Origin: Bradyrhizobium sp. CCH5-F6
GTDB lineage: Bacteria > Pseudomonadota > Alphaproteobacteria > Rhizobiales > Xanthobacteraceae
NCBI RefSeq assembly: GCF_001556045.1
Contig: NZ_LSIC01000200.1
Location: 62,001-126,000 of the forward strand
Length of the DNA stretch: 64,000 nucleotides
Direction of reading: 5' to 3'
Under the pieces are notes generated by a model, which made no database searches, was not told the origin of the DNA, and saw only the letters and a list, made by a program, of their open reading frames with translations. Position numbers and translations under genes: made by a program. How positions within the stretch are numbered: the first letter of the stretch is position 1; every line of letters begins with the position of its first letter. Below are positions 54,346-64,000 of this stretch, piece after piece.

Positions 54346-55509
54346 ATGAGTCCAGCATCTTCACATGCTCTCAAGCACCCGCCGGTCACGGCGCCCTCCG
54401 AGCCGGCGGGTGCGCCTTTAGATTTCCCCGAGCTTGGCGTCGCCATCGACCGCGTGCGCAGGCGAGGGCGGGGCGCACAATCCAATGCCAGCGGCCGCTA
54501 TGAGGCCGAAGCCCGCGTCGCCTTCGACGATGGCTGGCAAAGCCTGGAAGAGCTGCCGCCGTTCAAGACCACGGTCGCAGTCGACACGTCGCGCAAGGTG
54601 ATCACCCGAAACGACTCACCCGACATCGGCTTCGACCGCTCGATCAATCCCTATCGCGGCTGCGAGCACGGTTGCGTCTACTGCTTCGCGCGGCCGACCC
54701 ACGCCTATCTCGGCCTGTCGCCGGGGCTCGACTTCGAGTCGAAACTGTTCGCCAAGCCCGAGGCGCCGGCGTTGCTGGAGAAGGAGCTCGCCGCCTCTGG
54801 CTACGAGCCGCGGATGATCGCGATCGGTACCAACACCGATCCCTATCAGCCCATCGAGCGCGAGCGGAAGATCATGCGCGGTATCCTCGAGGTGCTGGAA
54901 CGCGCCGGCCATCCGGTCGGCATCGTCACCAAATCGGCGCTGGTGATGCGCGACATCGACATTCTCGCGCGCATGGCCAAGCGCAACCTCGCCAAGGTCG
55001 CGATCTCGGTGACCTCGCTCGATCCGAAGCTGGCGCGCACCATGGAGCCCCGGGCCTCGACGCCGCCGAAGCGGCTGGAGGCGCTGAAGTTGCTTTCGGA
55101 GGCCGGCATTCCCACCACCGTGATGGTTGCGCCCGTGATCCCCGCGCTCAACGATTCCGAGATCGAGCGCATCCTCGATGCCGCCGCCCATGCCGGCGTC
55201 AAGGAAGCCTCCTATGTGCTGCTGCGGCTGCCGCTGGAGGTGCGCGATCTCTTCCGCGAATGGCTGATGGCGAACTATCCGGACCGCTATCGCCACGTCT
55301 TCACCCTGATTCGCGACATGCGCGGCGGGCGCGACTACGATGCGAAATGGGGCGAGCGGATGAAGGGCACCGGCCCGATGGCCTGGACCATCGGCCGCCG
55401 GTTCGAGATCGCCTGCGACAGGCTCGGCCTCAACAAGCGGCGCGCCAGGCTGACCACGGATCACTTCGCGCGGCCGAAGCGGAACGGCGATCAGCTCAGC
55501 CTGTTCTGA
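54346..55509 (+). CDS. PA0069-family radical SAM protein (SplB-like)
   Basis: A 387-aa radical SAM protein related to spore photoproduct lyase. The iron-sulfur motif is CEHGCVYC (CxxxCxxC, about residue 105), within [40 protein letters not shown] and [19 protein letters not shown] are family marks. The C-terminus is [12 protein letters not shown]. The gene lies just after a LexA box, suggesting DNA-damage induction. The reaction is unknown; there are no SplB-type thymine-dimer signatures I can assign with certainty. Confidence 0.9.
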   Translation: MSPASSHALKHPPVTAPSEPAGAPLDFPELGVAIDRVRRRGRGAQSNASGRYEAEARVAFDDGWQSLEELPPFKTTVAVDTSRKVITRNDSPDIGFDRSINPYRGCEHGCVYCFARPTHAYLGLSPGLDFESKLFAKPEAPALLEKELAASGYEPRMIAIGTNTDPYQPIERERKIMRGILEVLERAGHPVGIVTKSALVMRDIDILARMAKRNLAKVAISVTSLDPKLARTMEPRASTPPKRLEALKLLSEAGIPTTVMVAPVIPALNDSEIERILDAAAHAGVKEASYVLLRLPLEVRDLFREWLMANYPDRYRHVFTLIRDMRGGRDYDAKWGERMKGTGPMAWTIGRRFEIACDRLGLNKRRARLTTDHFARPKRNGDQLSLF

Positions 55510-55651
55510 GACGGGCAGAGCGAGCGAGGTCCAATCGAGGTGGGCGAGGATCGCCGGGTGCATCTGGCGGAGTAGGCGGCCGGCCTGAATAACGGGAATT
55601 ATCCTGGGTTCCCGGTTGCGCTGGCGAAGCCCCTTGCGCACGATCCCGGCC

Positions 55652-56524
55652 ATGATTCGGGACAAGTCCGCCAGGAACCCAGCCACAGACGCGCCGAAAA
55701 CGGAGGCCGCGAAGAAGGCTGCGCCTGCCAAGGCGGCCAGGATGCTTGTGGCTAAGACGCCTGCGGCCAAGGCTCCGAAGGTTCCGGCCGGCAAGAAAGG
55801 CATCATTGCCATTGCTCCCCCGAGCTTTCGCCGCGAGCGCGCACTGATCAAGCGCGGCATCTGGCCGGTTGCCGGTTGCGACGAGGCCGGCCGCGGCCCG
55901 CTGGCGGGCCCCGTCGTGGCGGCGGCTGTGATTCTCGACCCCGACCGCATCCCGCGTGGCATCGATGATTCCAAGCGGCTGACCGCCGAGGAGCGCGAGA
56001 AGCTGTTCGACAAGATCTGCGCCACCGCGCAGGTCTCGGTCGCCGTCGCCTCGCCCTCGCGGATCGACCGCGACAACATCCTGCGTGCCTCGCTGTGGGC
56101 CCTGAAGCGCGCCGTGGTGGCGCTGCCCGAGCCGCCTAGGCACGTCTTCGTCGACGGCCGCGACCGGCTCGACACCGAATGCGATTGCGAAGCCGTGATC
56201 GGCGGCGACGGTATCGTGCTGTCGATCGCAGCGGCGTCCATCGTCGCCAAGGTGACGCGCGACCGGCTGATGTGCGCGCTCGCGCAGGATTGCCCCGGCT
56301 ACGGCTTCGAGCAGCACAAGGGCTACGCCGTGCCCGAACATCTCGATGCGCTCGACCGGCTCGGCCCCTCCATTCACCACCGCAGCTTCTTCGCCCCCGT
56401 CGCCGCCGCCCGCGCCAAGCACATGCCCTGGACGGTCGAGCCGGTGCAGGACTTGTTCTCCGTCGCCGAGGTCGAGGTGCAGGTGGACGCCCAGATCGAG
56501 ATCAGCGCTTCCACGAATCTTTAG
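55652..56524 (+). CDS. rnhB: ribonuclease HII
   Basis: RNase HII removes ribonucleotides from DNA and RNA primers. The 290-aa protein has an unusual Lys/Ala/Pro-rich N-terminal extension of about 60 residues before the catalytic domain. The core shows [20 protein letters not shown] (DEAGRG), [35 protein letters not shown] and [15 protein letters not shown]. It is 142 bases after the radical SAM gene. The extension has repeats of AAK and [10 protein letters not shown] and may be disordered; ATG at 55652 is the chosen start. Confidence 0.96.
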   Translation: MIRDKSARNPATDAPKTEAAKKAAPAKAARMLVAKTPAAKAPKVPAGKKGIIAIAPPSFRRERALIKRGIWPVAGCDEAGRGPLAGPVVAAAVILDPDRIPRGIDDSKRLTAEEREKLFDKICATAQVSVAVASPSRIDRDNILRASLWALKRAVVALPEPPRHVFVDGRDRLDTECDCEAVIGGDGIVLSIAAASIVAKVTRDRLMCALAQDCPGYGFEQHKGYAVPEHLDALDRLGPSIHHRSFFAPVAAARAKHMPWTVEPVQDLFSVAEVEVQVDAQIEISASTNL

Positions 56525-56547
56525 AGCCGCCCCGCAGCTTCCGCCTT

Positions 56548-56576
56548 GTCATGGCCGGGACAAGCCCAGCCATGAC
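56548..56576. repeat. short palindromic repeat
   Basis: GTCATGGC pairs with GCCATGAC across a 13-base spacer that holds CGGG/CCC. It lies 24 bases after the rnhB stop. Confidence 0.65.
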
Positions 56577-56727
56577 GAGCTTGCCGCGCAACAGCCCTTG
56601 TGCGTCACTCCGCAAGAACGGGGAGAGGTTGCAGACCGACGTTGCCACGACGCGCAGTGCCCCTTATCAAAGTATTCGTGGGCGAATAGGGCCGGCTGGA
56701 CGGTTGGCTGCATCTTTCGGACGTTGC

Positions 56728-58236
56728 ATGCGGTTTACCTCCCTGGTCATCGAGCTCATTCGCGCCCGGCCGCGGCTGATCGTCTGGATCGCCGTGCTGC
56801 TCCAGGCCGCGATGTGGCTGTTCGTGGCGCTGGTGTTCTACCGCAGCCCGCCCGGCAACCTCGCGACGCTGCTGGCCTTCGGCAGGGAATACCAGGTCGG
56901 CACCGATCTCGGCCCGCCGCTGCCGGTCTGGCTCGCCGACATCGCCTATCGTGCCGCCGGCGGCCACATGCTGGGCGTCTATGTCCTCGCCCAGCTCTGC
57001 GAGATCGCGACCTTCATCGCACTCTACCATCTCTCCCGCGCCGTGATCGGCTCGCAGCAGGCGGTGCTCGCCGTGCTGCTGACCATGACGGTGCTGGCCT
57101 TCTCCTCGCCTGCGCTCGATTTCGGACCGCTTGTGCTGGCGCGGCCGCTCTGGGCGCTGTTGCTGCTGCATTCCTGGCAGATCATCGGCCAGCGCCGCGG
57201 CAATGCCTGGTTCGCCTGGTCGATCGAAGCAGGCCTCTTGCTGCTGACGACGCCCGCGGCGATCTTTCTGCTCGGGCTGATCGTCGTCTTCGCGGTCTCG
57301 ACTGCCCGTGGCCGCAGGACGCTGCGCGGGCTCGATCCGCTGTTTGCACTGATCGTCGTCGCCGTGCTGGCGCTGCCCTACGCGGTCTGGCTGATGCGGG
57401 CCGAGACGCTGGTTCTCCCGACCCTGCCGCAGGTCGCCGAGTTGAACACTCGCGCTATTCACGCGGCGTGGCTGCTCGGCGGGCTCGTGCTCGGGGCGGC
57501 GGCGATCCCGGCCCTGACCTTTCTCAACAGCGGACTGTTCGCCGGCAAGGGCGAGGAGCCGCCGATCATCTACCGCCCGCCGGTCGAGCCGCTCGCGCGC
57601 AACTTCGTCTATTTCTTCGCGCTGGCCGCGCCGCTCGGCGCGGTGCTGGTCTCCGGCCTGCTGGGGCTCGACTCCGTCGTCGGCGGCGCCGGCGTCGTGC
57701 TGGTCATGTCGGGGCTCGCCGTGGTCGTCGCGGCCGGCGATCTCATCGCGATGCGCCGCGCGCGGATGCTGCGCATGGTATGGGCCGCCGCCGTTGTCGC
57801 ACCCGCCGCCGGCGTGGTGCTCGCCGTCCTGTTCCTGCCCTGGACCGGCGCCAACGAGATTGCGACCTCGATGCCGGCGCGCGCGATCTCGGACTTCTTC
57901 GACGAGAGCTTTGCCCGTCGCACCAACCATCGCCTGCGCGCCGTCGCCGGCGAGACCCAGCTCGCCAGCCTGATCGCGCTGCATTCGGGGCGGCCGCATC
58001 TCTTCATCGACGCCAACCCCGCGCGCACGCCGTGGATGAATCAGACCAAGTTCAACGAAACAGGTGGCGTCGTCGTGTGGCGCGCATCCGACACCGCAGG
58101 CACGCCGCCACCGGAGATCCTCAGACGCTTCCCGGGTATCGTGCCGGAAGTCCCGCGCGCCTTCGAATGGCTGGTGACGGGCCGCCAGCAGCTGCTCCGC
58201 ATCGGCTGGGCCATCGTGCGGCCGAAGGGGACTTAG
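56728..58236 (+). CDS. membrane protein resembling ArnT/GT39 glycosyltransferases
   Basis: A 502-aa protein with many transmembrane helices. The N-terminal loop after helix 1 contains FGREYQVGTDLGPPLPVWLA (Asp near residue 75), as in ArnT-type enzymes. Further helices include LAVLLTMTVLAFSSPALDFG and LLTTPAAIFLLGLIVVFAVS. A C-terminal soluble part begins near 370 (FFDESFARRTNHRLRAVAGE). ArnT/GT39 enzymes transfer sugars from lipid carriers. The assignment is tentative, as the family is broad. It is followed by a palindromic repeat. Confidence 0.75.
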   Translation: MRFTSLVIELIRARPRLIVWIAVLLQAAMWLFVALVFYRSPPGNLATLLAFGREYQVGTDLGPPLPVWLADIAYRAAGGHMLGVYVLAQLCEIATFIALYHLSRAVIGSQQAVLAVLLTMTVLAFSSPALDFGPLVLARPLWALLLLHSWQIIGQRRGNAWFAWSIEAGLLLLTTPAAIFLLGLIVVFAVSTARGRRTLRGLDPLFALIVVAVLALPYAVWLMRAETLVLPTLPQVAELNTRAIHAAWLLGGLVLGAAAIPALTFLNSGLFAGKGEEPPIIYRPPVEPLARNFVYFFALAAPLGAVLVSGLLGLDSVVGGAGVVLVMSGLAVVVAAGDLIAMRRARMLRMVWAAAVVAPAAGVVLAVLFLPWTGANEIATSMPARAISDFFDESFARRTNHRLRAVAGETQLASLIALHSGRPHLFIDANPARTPWMNQTKFNETGGVVVWRASDTAGTPPPEILRRFPGIVPEVPRAFEWLVTGRQQLLRIGWAIVRPKGT

Positions 58237-58248
58237 GCCACGCACGTT

Positions 58249-58351
58249 GTCATTCCGGGGCTCGCGAAGCGAGAGCCCGGAATCCATCGAGCGGCAGAGT
58301 TGGTGGATGAATGGATTCCGGGCTCGCGGCTTTGCCGCGCCCCGGAATGAC
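58249..58351. repeat. palindromic intergenic repeat, GTCATTCCGG family, copy 4
   Basis: Starts GTCATTCCGGGGCTCGCGAA and ends GCGCCCCGGAATGAC. It lies between the membrane protein and uracil-DNA glycosylase genes, which converge. Confidence 0.85.
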
Positions 58352-58364
58352 GCCGCGCATGTGG

Positions 58365-59180
58365 TTACGTCGCGCCTTGCGCCAACACCTTCGCGATCGA
58401 CCGCAGATCCTGCCAGGCCAATCGCTTGTAGGATGGTGAGCGGAGCAGATAGGCCGGGTGAAACGTCGGCAGCGCGCGGATGGTGCGTCCACCCGTCTCG
58501 TAGTCGAACCAGCGTCCGCGGGTGCGCATGATGCCGTCGCGTGTTCCGAGCAAAGTCTGCGTCGAGGGATTGCCGAGCGTCACCAGCACGTCCGGATTCA
58601 CGAGCTCGATATGGCGCTGGATGAAGGGCAGGCAGATTTGGGTCTCCTGCGGCGTGGGCGTGCGGTTGCCGGGTGGCCGCCAGGGGATGACGTTGGCGAT
58701 GTAGGCGCTGGTCCGGTTGAGGCCGATCGCGCCGATCATGAGGTCGAGCAGCTTGCCGCTGCGTCCGACGAAGGGAAGTCCCTCGATATCCTCGTCGCGG
58801 CCCGGCGCCTCCCCGACGAACATGATCCTCGCCTGCGGATTGCCGTCGGCGAACACGAGCCGCGTTGCGGTGTGCTTCAGCGCGCAGCCCTCGAAATTCT
58901 GCATGAGCTCGCGCAGTACTTCCAGCGTCGGCGCGGTGCGCGCGGCCTCGCGCGCCGAGGCGATGGCGACGTCCGGTGCAGGCGCGGCTTCGCCCCGCAT
59001 GATCGCGGGCGCTGCAACCGGCCGCGGTGCCTCGACTGGCGGCGCCGCGCGCGGGGCCGCCAGCGGCGCATCGATTTCCGCCAGGCGGTCTATCGGTTCC
59101 TCCGCGAGCGCGCAGTCGACACCGGCCTCCAGATAGAAGGCGAGCAGCTCTCGGACGGTGGGTGCGGGCTCGGGGATCAT
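58365..59180 (-). CDS. uracil-DNA glycosylase, family 4 (4Fe-4S)
   Basis: A 271-aa repair glycosylase that removes uracil from DNA. A non-conserved Pro/Ala-rich N-terminus of about 85 residues precedes the core. Motifs include [13 protein letters not shown] (first Cys), [59 protein letters not shown] and [17 protein letters not shown]. The cysteine pattern is that of the family 4 iron-sulfur enzymes. It is divergent from etf-qo with a 136-base gap. Confidence 0.93.
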   Translation of the reverse strand: MIPEPAPTVRELLAFYLEAGVDCALAEEPIDRLAEIDAPLAAPRAAPPVEAPRPVAAPAIMRGEAAPAPDVAIASAREAARTAPTLEVLRELMQNFEGCALKHTATRLVFADGNPQARIMFVGEAPGRDEDIEGLPFVGRSGKLLDLMIGAIGLNRTSAYIANVIPWRPPGNRTPTPQETQICLPFIQRHIELVNPDVLVTLGNPSTQTLLGTRDGIMRTRGRWFDYETGGRTIRALPTFHPAYLLRSPSYKRLAWQDLRSIAKVLAQGAT

Positions 59181-59316
59181 TTGGAAAGTCAGACTATTAG
59201 TTCACTTTAGGCCGCCTTGCACCCGGGCGAAACGCATTTCCGAGGTTGTCCTACCCGGAAAAATCGGAAACAAGGGGGCGCAAACGATGAAGGACCGTCT
59301 CGAGGGCTGAGATCAG

Positions 59317-60978
59317 ATGAGCACCGAAGAACTTCCCCCGCGCGAATCCATGGAATTCGACGTCGTCATCGTCGGCGCCGGCCCCTCGGGTCTCGCCGCG
59401 GCGATCCGGCTGAAGCAGCTCAACGCCGATCTCAACGTGGTCGTGGTGGAGAAGGGCTCCGAGGTCGGCGCGCACATTCTCTCCGGCGCCGTGATCGATC
59501 CAGCCGGGCTCGACAAGCTCATTCCGGACTGGCGCGAGGATTCCGATTGTCCGCTGAAGACGCAGGTGAAGGACGACCGCTTCTTCTGGATGACCGGCGC
59601 CGGGGCGATCAAGCTGCCGAACTTCATCATGCCGCCGCTGATGCACAACCACCATTGCTACATCGGCTCGCTCGGCAATGTCTGCCGCTGGCTGGCGCGC
59701 AAGGCCGAGGCGCTCGGGGTCGAGATCTATCCGGGCTTCGCCGCCGCGGAGGTGCTCTATGACGAGGACGGCAGGGTCAAGGGCATCGCCACCGGCGACA
59801 TGGGCGTCGGCCGCGACGGCAAGCCGAAGGACTCCTTCACCCGCGGCATGGAATTGCTCGGCAAGTACACGCTGTTCGCCGAAGGCGCCCGCGGCAGCCT
59901 GACCAAGCAGCTCATCAACAAATTCGCGCTGGATGCCAAGAGCGAGCCGCCGAAATTCGGCATCGGTCTCAAGGAAGTCTGGCAGATCGATCCCGCCAAG
60001 CACCAGAAGGGCTTGATCCAGCATTCCTTCGGCTGGCCGCTCGATATGAAGACCGGCGGCGGCTCGTTCCTCTATCACTACGACGATAATCTCGTCGCTG
60101 TCGGCTTCGTCGTGCATCTCAACTACGACGATCCCTACCTCTCGCCGTTCGACGAATTTCAGCGCTTCAAGACCCATCCCTCGATCCGCGGCACTTTCGA
60201 GGGCGCCAAGCGGCTCGCTTACGGCGCGCGCGCCATCACCGAGGGTGGTTATCAGTCGGTGCCGAGGCTCAGCTTCCCCGGCGGCGCGCTGATCGGCTGT
60301 GCTGCCGGCTTCGTCAACGTGCCGCGCATCAAGGGCGTGCATAATGCGATGGGCACCGGCATGCTCGCAGCCGAGCATGTCGCGGCCGCGCTTGCCGCCG
60401 ATCGCAGCAATGACGAACTCGTCGAATACGAGGACGCTTGGCGGTCCTCGTCGGTCGGCAAGGATCTGTTCCTGGTCCGCAACGTCAAGCCGTTGTGGTC
60501 GAAGTTCGGGACGGTGCTCGGCGTCGCGCTGGGCGGTTTCGACATGTGGTGCAACACGCTGTTCGGCGCCTCGCTGTTCGGCACCCAGTCGCACGCCAAG
60601 CCTGATCGCGCCACGCTCGATCCAGCCAAGCAGCACGCGCCCAAGAACTACCCGAAGCCGGACGGCAAGATCTCGTTCGACAAGCTCTCGTCGGTGTTCC
60701 TGTCCAACACCAATCATGAGGAGGATCAGCCGATCCATCTGAAGGTGACCGACATGAACCTCCAGAAGACCTCGGAGCACGACGTGTACGCCGGTCCCTC
60801 GAACCGCTATTGCCCGGCCGGCGTCTATGAGTGGATCGAGGAGGGGGCTGGCCCGCGCTTCCAGATCAACGCCCAGAATTGCGTCCACTGCAAAACCTGC
60901 GACGTGAAGGACCCCAACGGCAACATCACCTGGGTTCCCCCGGAGGGCGGCGGCGGCCCGAATTACGAGGCGATGTGA
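59317..60978 (+). CDS. electron transfer flavoprotein-ubiquinone oxidoreductase
   Basis: ETF-QO passes electrons from reduced electron-transfer flavoprotein to ubiquinone, linking fatty-acid and amino-acid oxidation to the respiratory chain. The 553-aa length is normal. FAD binding is shown by FDVVIVGAGPSGLAAAIRLK. The 4Fe-4S cluster has YCPAGVYEWIEE and QNCVHCKTCDVKDPNGNITW (Cys-x2-Cys-x2-Cys). It is a single gene. It would feed the bc1 complex indirectly through ubiquinone. Confidence 0.96.
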   Translation: MSTEELPPRESMEFDVVIVGAGPSGLAAAIRLKQLNADLNVVVVEKGSEVGAHILSGAVIDPAGLDKLIPDWREDSDCPLKTQVKDDRFFWMTGAGAIKLPNFIMPPLMHNHHCYIGSLGNVCRWLARKAEALGVEIYPGFAAAEVLYDEDGRVKGIATGDMGVGRDGKPKDSFTRGMELLGKYTLFAEGARGSLTKQLINKFALDAKSEPPKFGIGLKEVWQIDPAKHQKGLIQHSFGWPLDMKTGGGSFLYHYDDNLVAVGFVVHLNYDDPYLSPFDEFQRFKTHPSIRGTFEGAKRLAYGARAITEGGYQSVPRLSFPGGALIGCAAGFVNVPRIKGVHNAMGTGMLAAEHVAAALAADRSNDELVEYEDAWRSSSVGKDLFLVRNVKPLWSKFGTVLGVALGGFDMWCNTLFGASLFGTQSHAKPDRATLDPAKQHAPKNYPKPDGKISFDKLSSVFLSNTNHEEDQPIHLKVTDMNLQKTSEHDVYAGPSNRYCPAGVYEWIEEGAGPRFQINAQNCVHCKTCDVKDPNGNITWVPPEGGGGPNYEAM

Positions 60979-61266
60979 GGCCGGGTCACGCCGGCGATTT
61001 GGCGCACGTTCGCGTGAGGATCCGGCTGCGGCCAGCCGCCGCGGCCACGATAAGGCCATAGTAGCGGCGTCTTGGGGCTGTTGCGGGCTTCACTTGGCCG
61101 ATTTGGGGCAGTGCGGCGGGATCGCCCGGTCCGAATCCTTGCGGCGAAGCGCCAAAAGCGGCATTGTCGGCCCGACGGTTCCGGGTCCCGATGCCACCGG
61201 CCGCGTTCGCATGCGATACGGCCTTCCGCTGCAAACCCAGGCACTACCAACTCAAGGCGAGCCCTG

Positions 61267-63063
61267 ATGTTTTCAAATCGTTTCAACCGCTGGACAGTTG
61301 CCGCCATCGCCCTCATGAGCACAGCGATCGCGACGGTCCCCGGCAAGGTCCTGGCGCAGACGCCGGATCATCCGGCCGACACGGCGGCACAGTTTCCGAC
61401 CCGAAACGATCTGAAGTCGCTCACCGGTGCCGGCAGCTATCTCGCCGCCCGCCACGCCAGTGTCGAGCGTGACGCGGCGTCCGCCGCCGCATTCTACCGT
61501 TCGGCGCTCCGCACAGATCCCAAGAACAACGAGCTGCTCGACCGTGCCTTCATCTCGTCGGTCGCCGACGGCGACATCGAAGAGGCTGTCAAGCTCGCCG
61601 AACGCATCCTCACGATCGACAAGACCAACCGCGTCGCGCGTCTCGTCGTCGGCGTGCACGATCTCAAGCTGAAGAAGTACGCGGCCGCCCAGACCAACAT
61701 CAACCAGTCGATCCGCGGCCCGATCACCGATCTCGTCGCCACGCTGCTGTCGGGCTGGGCCGCCTATGGTGCAGGCGATTCCAAGGGCGGCGTCGCCACC
61801 ATCGACAAGCTGGCAGGTCCGGAATGGTATCCGCTGTTCAAGGACCTTCACACCGGCATGATCCTTGAGCTCGCCGGCAAGGAGAAGGACGCCGGCACCC
61901 GCTTCGAGCGCGCCTACAAGCTCGACGATTCCATGCTGCGCGTCACCGAGGCCTACGCGCGCTGGCTGTCGCGCAACAAGGATTCCGCCGCCGCAATCAC
62001 AGTCTACCAGGCCTTCGACAAGAAGCTCGCGCGCCATCCGCTGATCCAGGAAGGCCTGCGTGAGACCAAGGCCGGCAAGAAGATGCCGCCACTGGTCGAT
62101 TCCGCGCAGGCCGGCGCCGCTGAGGCGCTCTACGGCATCGGTGCCACGCTGACCCGCCGCGGCGGTGAGGATCTGGCGCTGGTCTACCTCCAGCTTGCAC
62201 TCTATTTGCAGCCGAGCCATCCGCTGGCACTGCTTTCGCTCGCCGACCTCTATGAATCGGTGAAGCGGCCGAAGATGGCGATCAAGGTCTACGAGCGCGT
62301 GCCGGCCACCTCGCCGCTCAAGCGCAATGCACAGATCCAGCTCGCCATCGACCTCGATTCCGCCGACCGCACCGACGAGGCGATCAAGATCCTCAAGGGC
62401 GTCACGGCGGAAGATCCCAAGGATCTCGAAGCCATCATGGCGCTCGGCAACATCGAGCGCGGCCGCAAGAGGTTCGGCGACTGCGGCGCGACCTATTCGC
62501 AAGGCATCGAGGTGCTGCCGGCCGGCAACGACAAGGCCAACAGCGTCTGGTACTATTATCGCGGCATCTGCGAGGAGCGCTCGAAGCAGTGGTCCAAGGC
62601 CGAGGCCGACATGAAGAAGGCGCTGGAGCTCCAGCCTGACCAGCCTCACGTCCTCAACTATCTCGGCTATTCCTGGATCGACCAGGGCGTGAATCTCGAC
62701 GAAGGCATGAAGATGATCAAGCGCGCCGTCGAGCAGCGTCCCGACGACGGCTACATCGTCGATTCCCTCGGCTGGGCCTACTACCGCATCGGCAACTACG
62801 AAGAGGCGGTGAAGCACCTCGAGCGCGCGATCGATCTCAAGCCCGAAGATCCCACCATCAACGACCATCTCGGCGACGCCTATTGGCGCGTCGGCCGCAC
62901 GCTGGAAGCGAAATTCCAGTGGTCGCATGCGCGCGATCTCAAGCCCGAGCCGGAAGAATTGCCGAAGATCGAGGCCAAGATCGCCAACGGACTCGTCGAC
63001 GACAATTCGAACTCTTCCGCGGCGCAGGCCGAGAAGAAGAAGGACGACGGCAAGGGCGGCTAG
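61267..63063 (+). CDS. exported TPR-repeat protein
   Basis: A 598-aa protein with a signal peptide (WTVAAIALMSTAIATVPGKV, cleavage after LAQ near 31) and many TPR units from about 50 to 570. Examples are ASAAAFYRSALRTDPKNNEL, EEAVKLAERILTIDKTNRVA and YEEAVKHLERAIDLKPEDPT. TPR proteins are scaffolds for protein contacts in the periplasm or at the membrane. The C-terminus (AAQAEKKKDDGKGG) is charged. It lies 28 bases before ispE. The partner is unknown. Confidence 0.9.
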   Translation: MFSNRFNRWTVAAIALMSTAIATVPGKVLAQTPDHPADTAAQFPTRNDLKSLTGAGSYLAARHASVERDAASAAAFYRSALRTDPKNNELLDRAFISSVADGDIEEAVKLAERILTIDKTNRVARLVVGVHDLKLKKYAAAQTNINQSIRGPITDLVATLLSGWAAYGAGDSKGGVATIDKLAGPEWYPLFKDLHTGMILELAGKEKDAGTRFERAYKLDDSMLRVTEAYARWLSRNKDSAAAITVYQAFDKKLARHPLIQEGLRETKAGKKMPPLVDSAQAGAAEALYGIGATLTRRGGEDLALVYLQLALYLQPSHPLALLSLADLYESVKRPKMAIKVYERVPATSPLKRNAQIQLAIDLDSADRTDEAIKILKGVTAEDPKDLEAIMALGNIERGRKRFGDCGATYSQGIEVLPAGNDKANSVWYYYRGICEERSKQWSKAEADMKKALELQPDQPHVLNYLGYSWIDQGVNLDEGMKMIKRAVEQRPDDGYIVDSLGWAYYRIGNYEEAVKHLERAIDLKPEDPTINDHLGDAYWRVGRTLEAKFQWSHARDLKPEPEELPKIEAKIANGLVDDNSNSSAAQAEKKKDDGKGG

Positions 63064-63091
63064 ACCGGGTGAAGTTGGGGGCGTGTCGCCG

Positions 63092-63976
63092 ATGCCGGCG
63101 TTGATTGAAGAGGGACGGGCGAAGGTCAATTTGAGCCTTCGCGTCGTCGGTCGTCGTGCCGACGGCTATCATGATCTCGAAAGCGTGGTTGCGTTCGCCG
63201 ACTGTGCCGACCGGCTCACGCTGGAGCCGGGCGCACAGCTGAAGCTCACCACCACCGGACCACTGGCCGCGGCTTGCGGCGATACCGCCGACAATCTGGT
63301 GCTGAAAGCCGCCAGGCTTCTGGCCGAGGCGGTGCCGAACCTGAAGCTCGGTGCCTTCACGCTCGACAAGGTGCTGCCGGTTGCCGCCGGCATCGGCGGC
63401 GGCTCGGCCGATGCCGCGGCGGCGCTGCGGCTCCTGGCGCGTCTCAACGATCTGTCGCTCGATGATCCGCGCTTGCAGAAGGTCGCGCTCGCGACCGGCG
63501 CGGACGTCCCGGTGTGCCTCGTCTCGCGCGCCTGCGACATGACCGGCGTCGGCGAGCAGCTGTTGCCGCTCGCGCTGCCGAGCATGCCCTGCGTCATGGT
63601 CAATCCGCGCGTGCCGGTCGCCACAAAGGACGTGTTCCAGGCGCTGGGCCTGCGCAACGGCGAGCTTCTGGTCGGCGTCACCGACGTCATCCGCGCACCG
63701 GCCTGGCCGGAGAAGGGCGCCTCGATCGCCGATTGGGTCGAGGTTCTCGAAACGGTGGCCAACGACCTCGAAGCGCCTGCGATGCGCATCGAGCCTGTCA
63801 TCGGCGAGGTCCTGGAAGCCTTGCGGGAATCCGCCGGCGTCAAGCTCGCGCGCATGTCGGGTTCGGGTGCCACGTGCTTTGCGATCTATGGCGCGCCTGC
63901 TGAAGCGCATGCCGCCGCCGAAAAGATCCGGCGCGGTCACCCCGGCTGGTGGGTGCATGCTGGGATGCTGAGCTAG
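63092..63976 (+). CDS. ispE: 4-diphosphocytidyl-2-C-methyl-D-erythritol kinase
   Basis: IspE phosphorylates CDP-methylerythritol in the MEP route to isoprenoids. The 294-aa protein has EGRAKVNLSLRVVGRRADGY at the N-terminus, the GHMP ATP motif VAAGIGGGSADAAAALRLLA, and the closing KLARMSGSGATCFAIYG. The ATG at 63092 is used; an in-frame GTG at 63083 is possible. It follows the TPR gene closely and may be co-transcribed. Confidence 0.96.
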   Translation: MPALIEEGRAKVNLSLRVVGRRADGYHDLESVVAFADCADRLTLEPGAQLKLTTTGPLAAACGDTADNLVLKAARLLAEAVPNLKLGAFTLDKVLPVAAGIGGGSADAAAALRLLARLNDLSLDDPRLQKVALATGADVPVCLVSRACDMTGVGEQLLPLALPSMPCVMVNPRVPVATKDVFQALGLRNGELLVGVTDVIRAPAWPEKGASIADWVEVLETVANDLEAPAMRIEPVIGEVLEALRESAGVKLARMSGSGATCFAIYGAPAEAHAAAEKIRRGHPGWWVHAGMLS

Positions 63977-64000
63977 ATCCTTCTCCGACGACCCTGAGTA

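Noticed and set aside
56605..58287. 560-aa open frame antisense to the membrane protein gene
   Set aside because: The Gln/Arg/His-rich translation mirrors the codon pattern of the sense gene; no domain is visible.

Overview
The window looks like about 64 kb of chromosome from a GC-rich alphaproteobacterium, most probably Bradyrhizobium or a close relative. The evidence is a fused cytochrome b/c1 gene (fbcH), a fused trpE(G) with a Trp-Trp leader peptide, a CcrM-type GANTC methyltransferase, a bacteriophytochrome with its heme oxygenase, an alphaproteobacterial GTTC-N7-GTTC LexA box, and several families of palindromic intergenic repeats of the kind common in this group. No species can be assigned from the sequence. 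I see no rRNA, tRNA, CRISPR array or intact prophage.

Layout. 1-4.6 kb is an accessory catabolic cluster on the minus strand: acetamidase/formamidase, MFS transporter, MOSC protein and a flavin/2Fe-2S reductase cut by the window edge. A second MOSC paralogue is divergent from it, and an IS3-family remnant lies beyond. 5.5-10 kb holds a Crp-type regulator, a small acidic-tailed protein and a tight operon trmL-queE-hemF-HAD phosphatase. 10.2-12.9 kb is the bc1 complex (Rieske protein plus fbcH) closed by a strong terminator. 13-17.5 kb carries a dienelactone hydrolase, an exported protein, trpL-trpE(G) and apt. 17.5-22.5 kb holds a GIY-YIG protein, two adjacent P-loop ATPases, an M48 protease with LemA, and an Rsm22-type methyltransferase. 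22.7-29.4 kb has smc, a DsbA-like protein, a DciA-like protein and mutY, with a higBA toxin-antitoxin pair inserted before mutY. 29.4-34 kb is mixed metabolism. 34-39.4 kb is the light-sensing block bphO-bphP followed by a chemotaxis receptor. 40-46 kb includes ccrM, a zinc peptidase, moaB and a MarR-GNAT fusion. 46.9-54.1 kb is a four-gene operon: phosphoketolase, acetate kinase, a 642-aa PhoU/DUF47-like protein, and a pyruvate phosphate dikinase that lacks its pyruvate/PEP barrel. 54.3-64 kb holds a radical SAM protein behind a LexA box, rnhB, a membrane glycosyltransferase-like protein, a family 4 uracil-DNA glycosylase, ETF-ubiquinone oxidoreductase, a TPR protein and ispE.

The best candidate for an undescribed system is the 46.9-54.1 kb operon. 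Xfp makes acetyl-phosphate from sugar phosphates and phosphate, and AckA turns it into ATP. Two further proteins of unknown role follow: a possible metal-binding PhoU-like protein with four ExxxD motifs, and an ATP-grasp/phosphohistidine protein with no acceptor domain. Together they suggest phosphate- or phosphohistidine-based control or energy conversion linked to the phosphoketolase route. Other strong regulatory signals are the GANTC cluster at ccrM, the perfect higBA operator, the trp attenuator and the LexA box.
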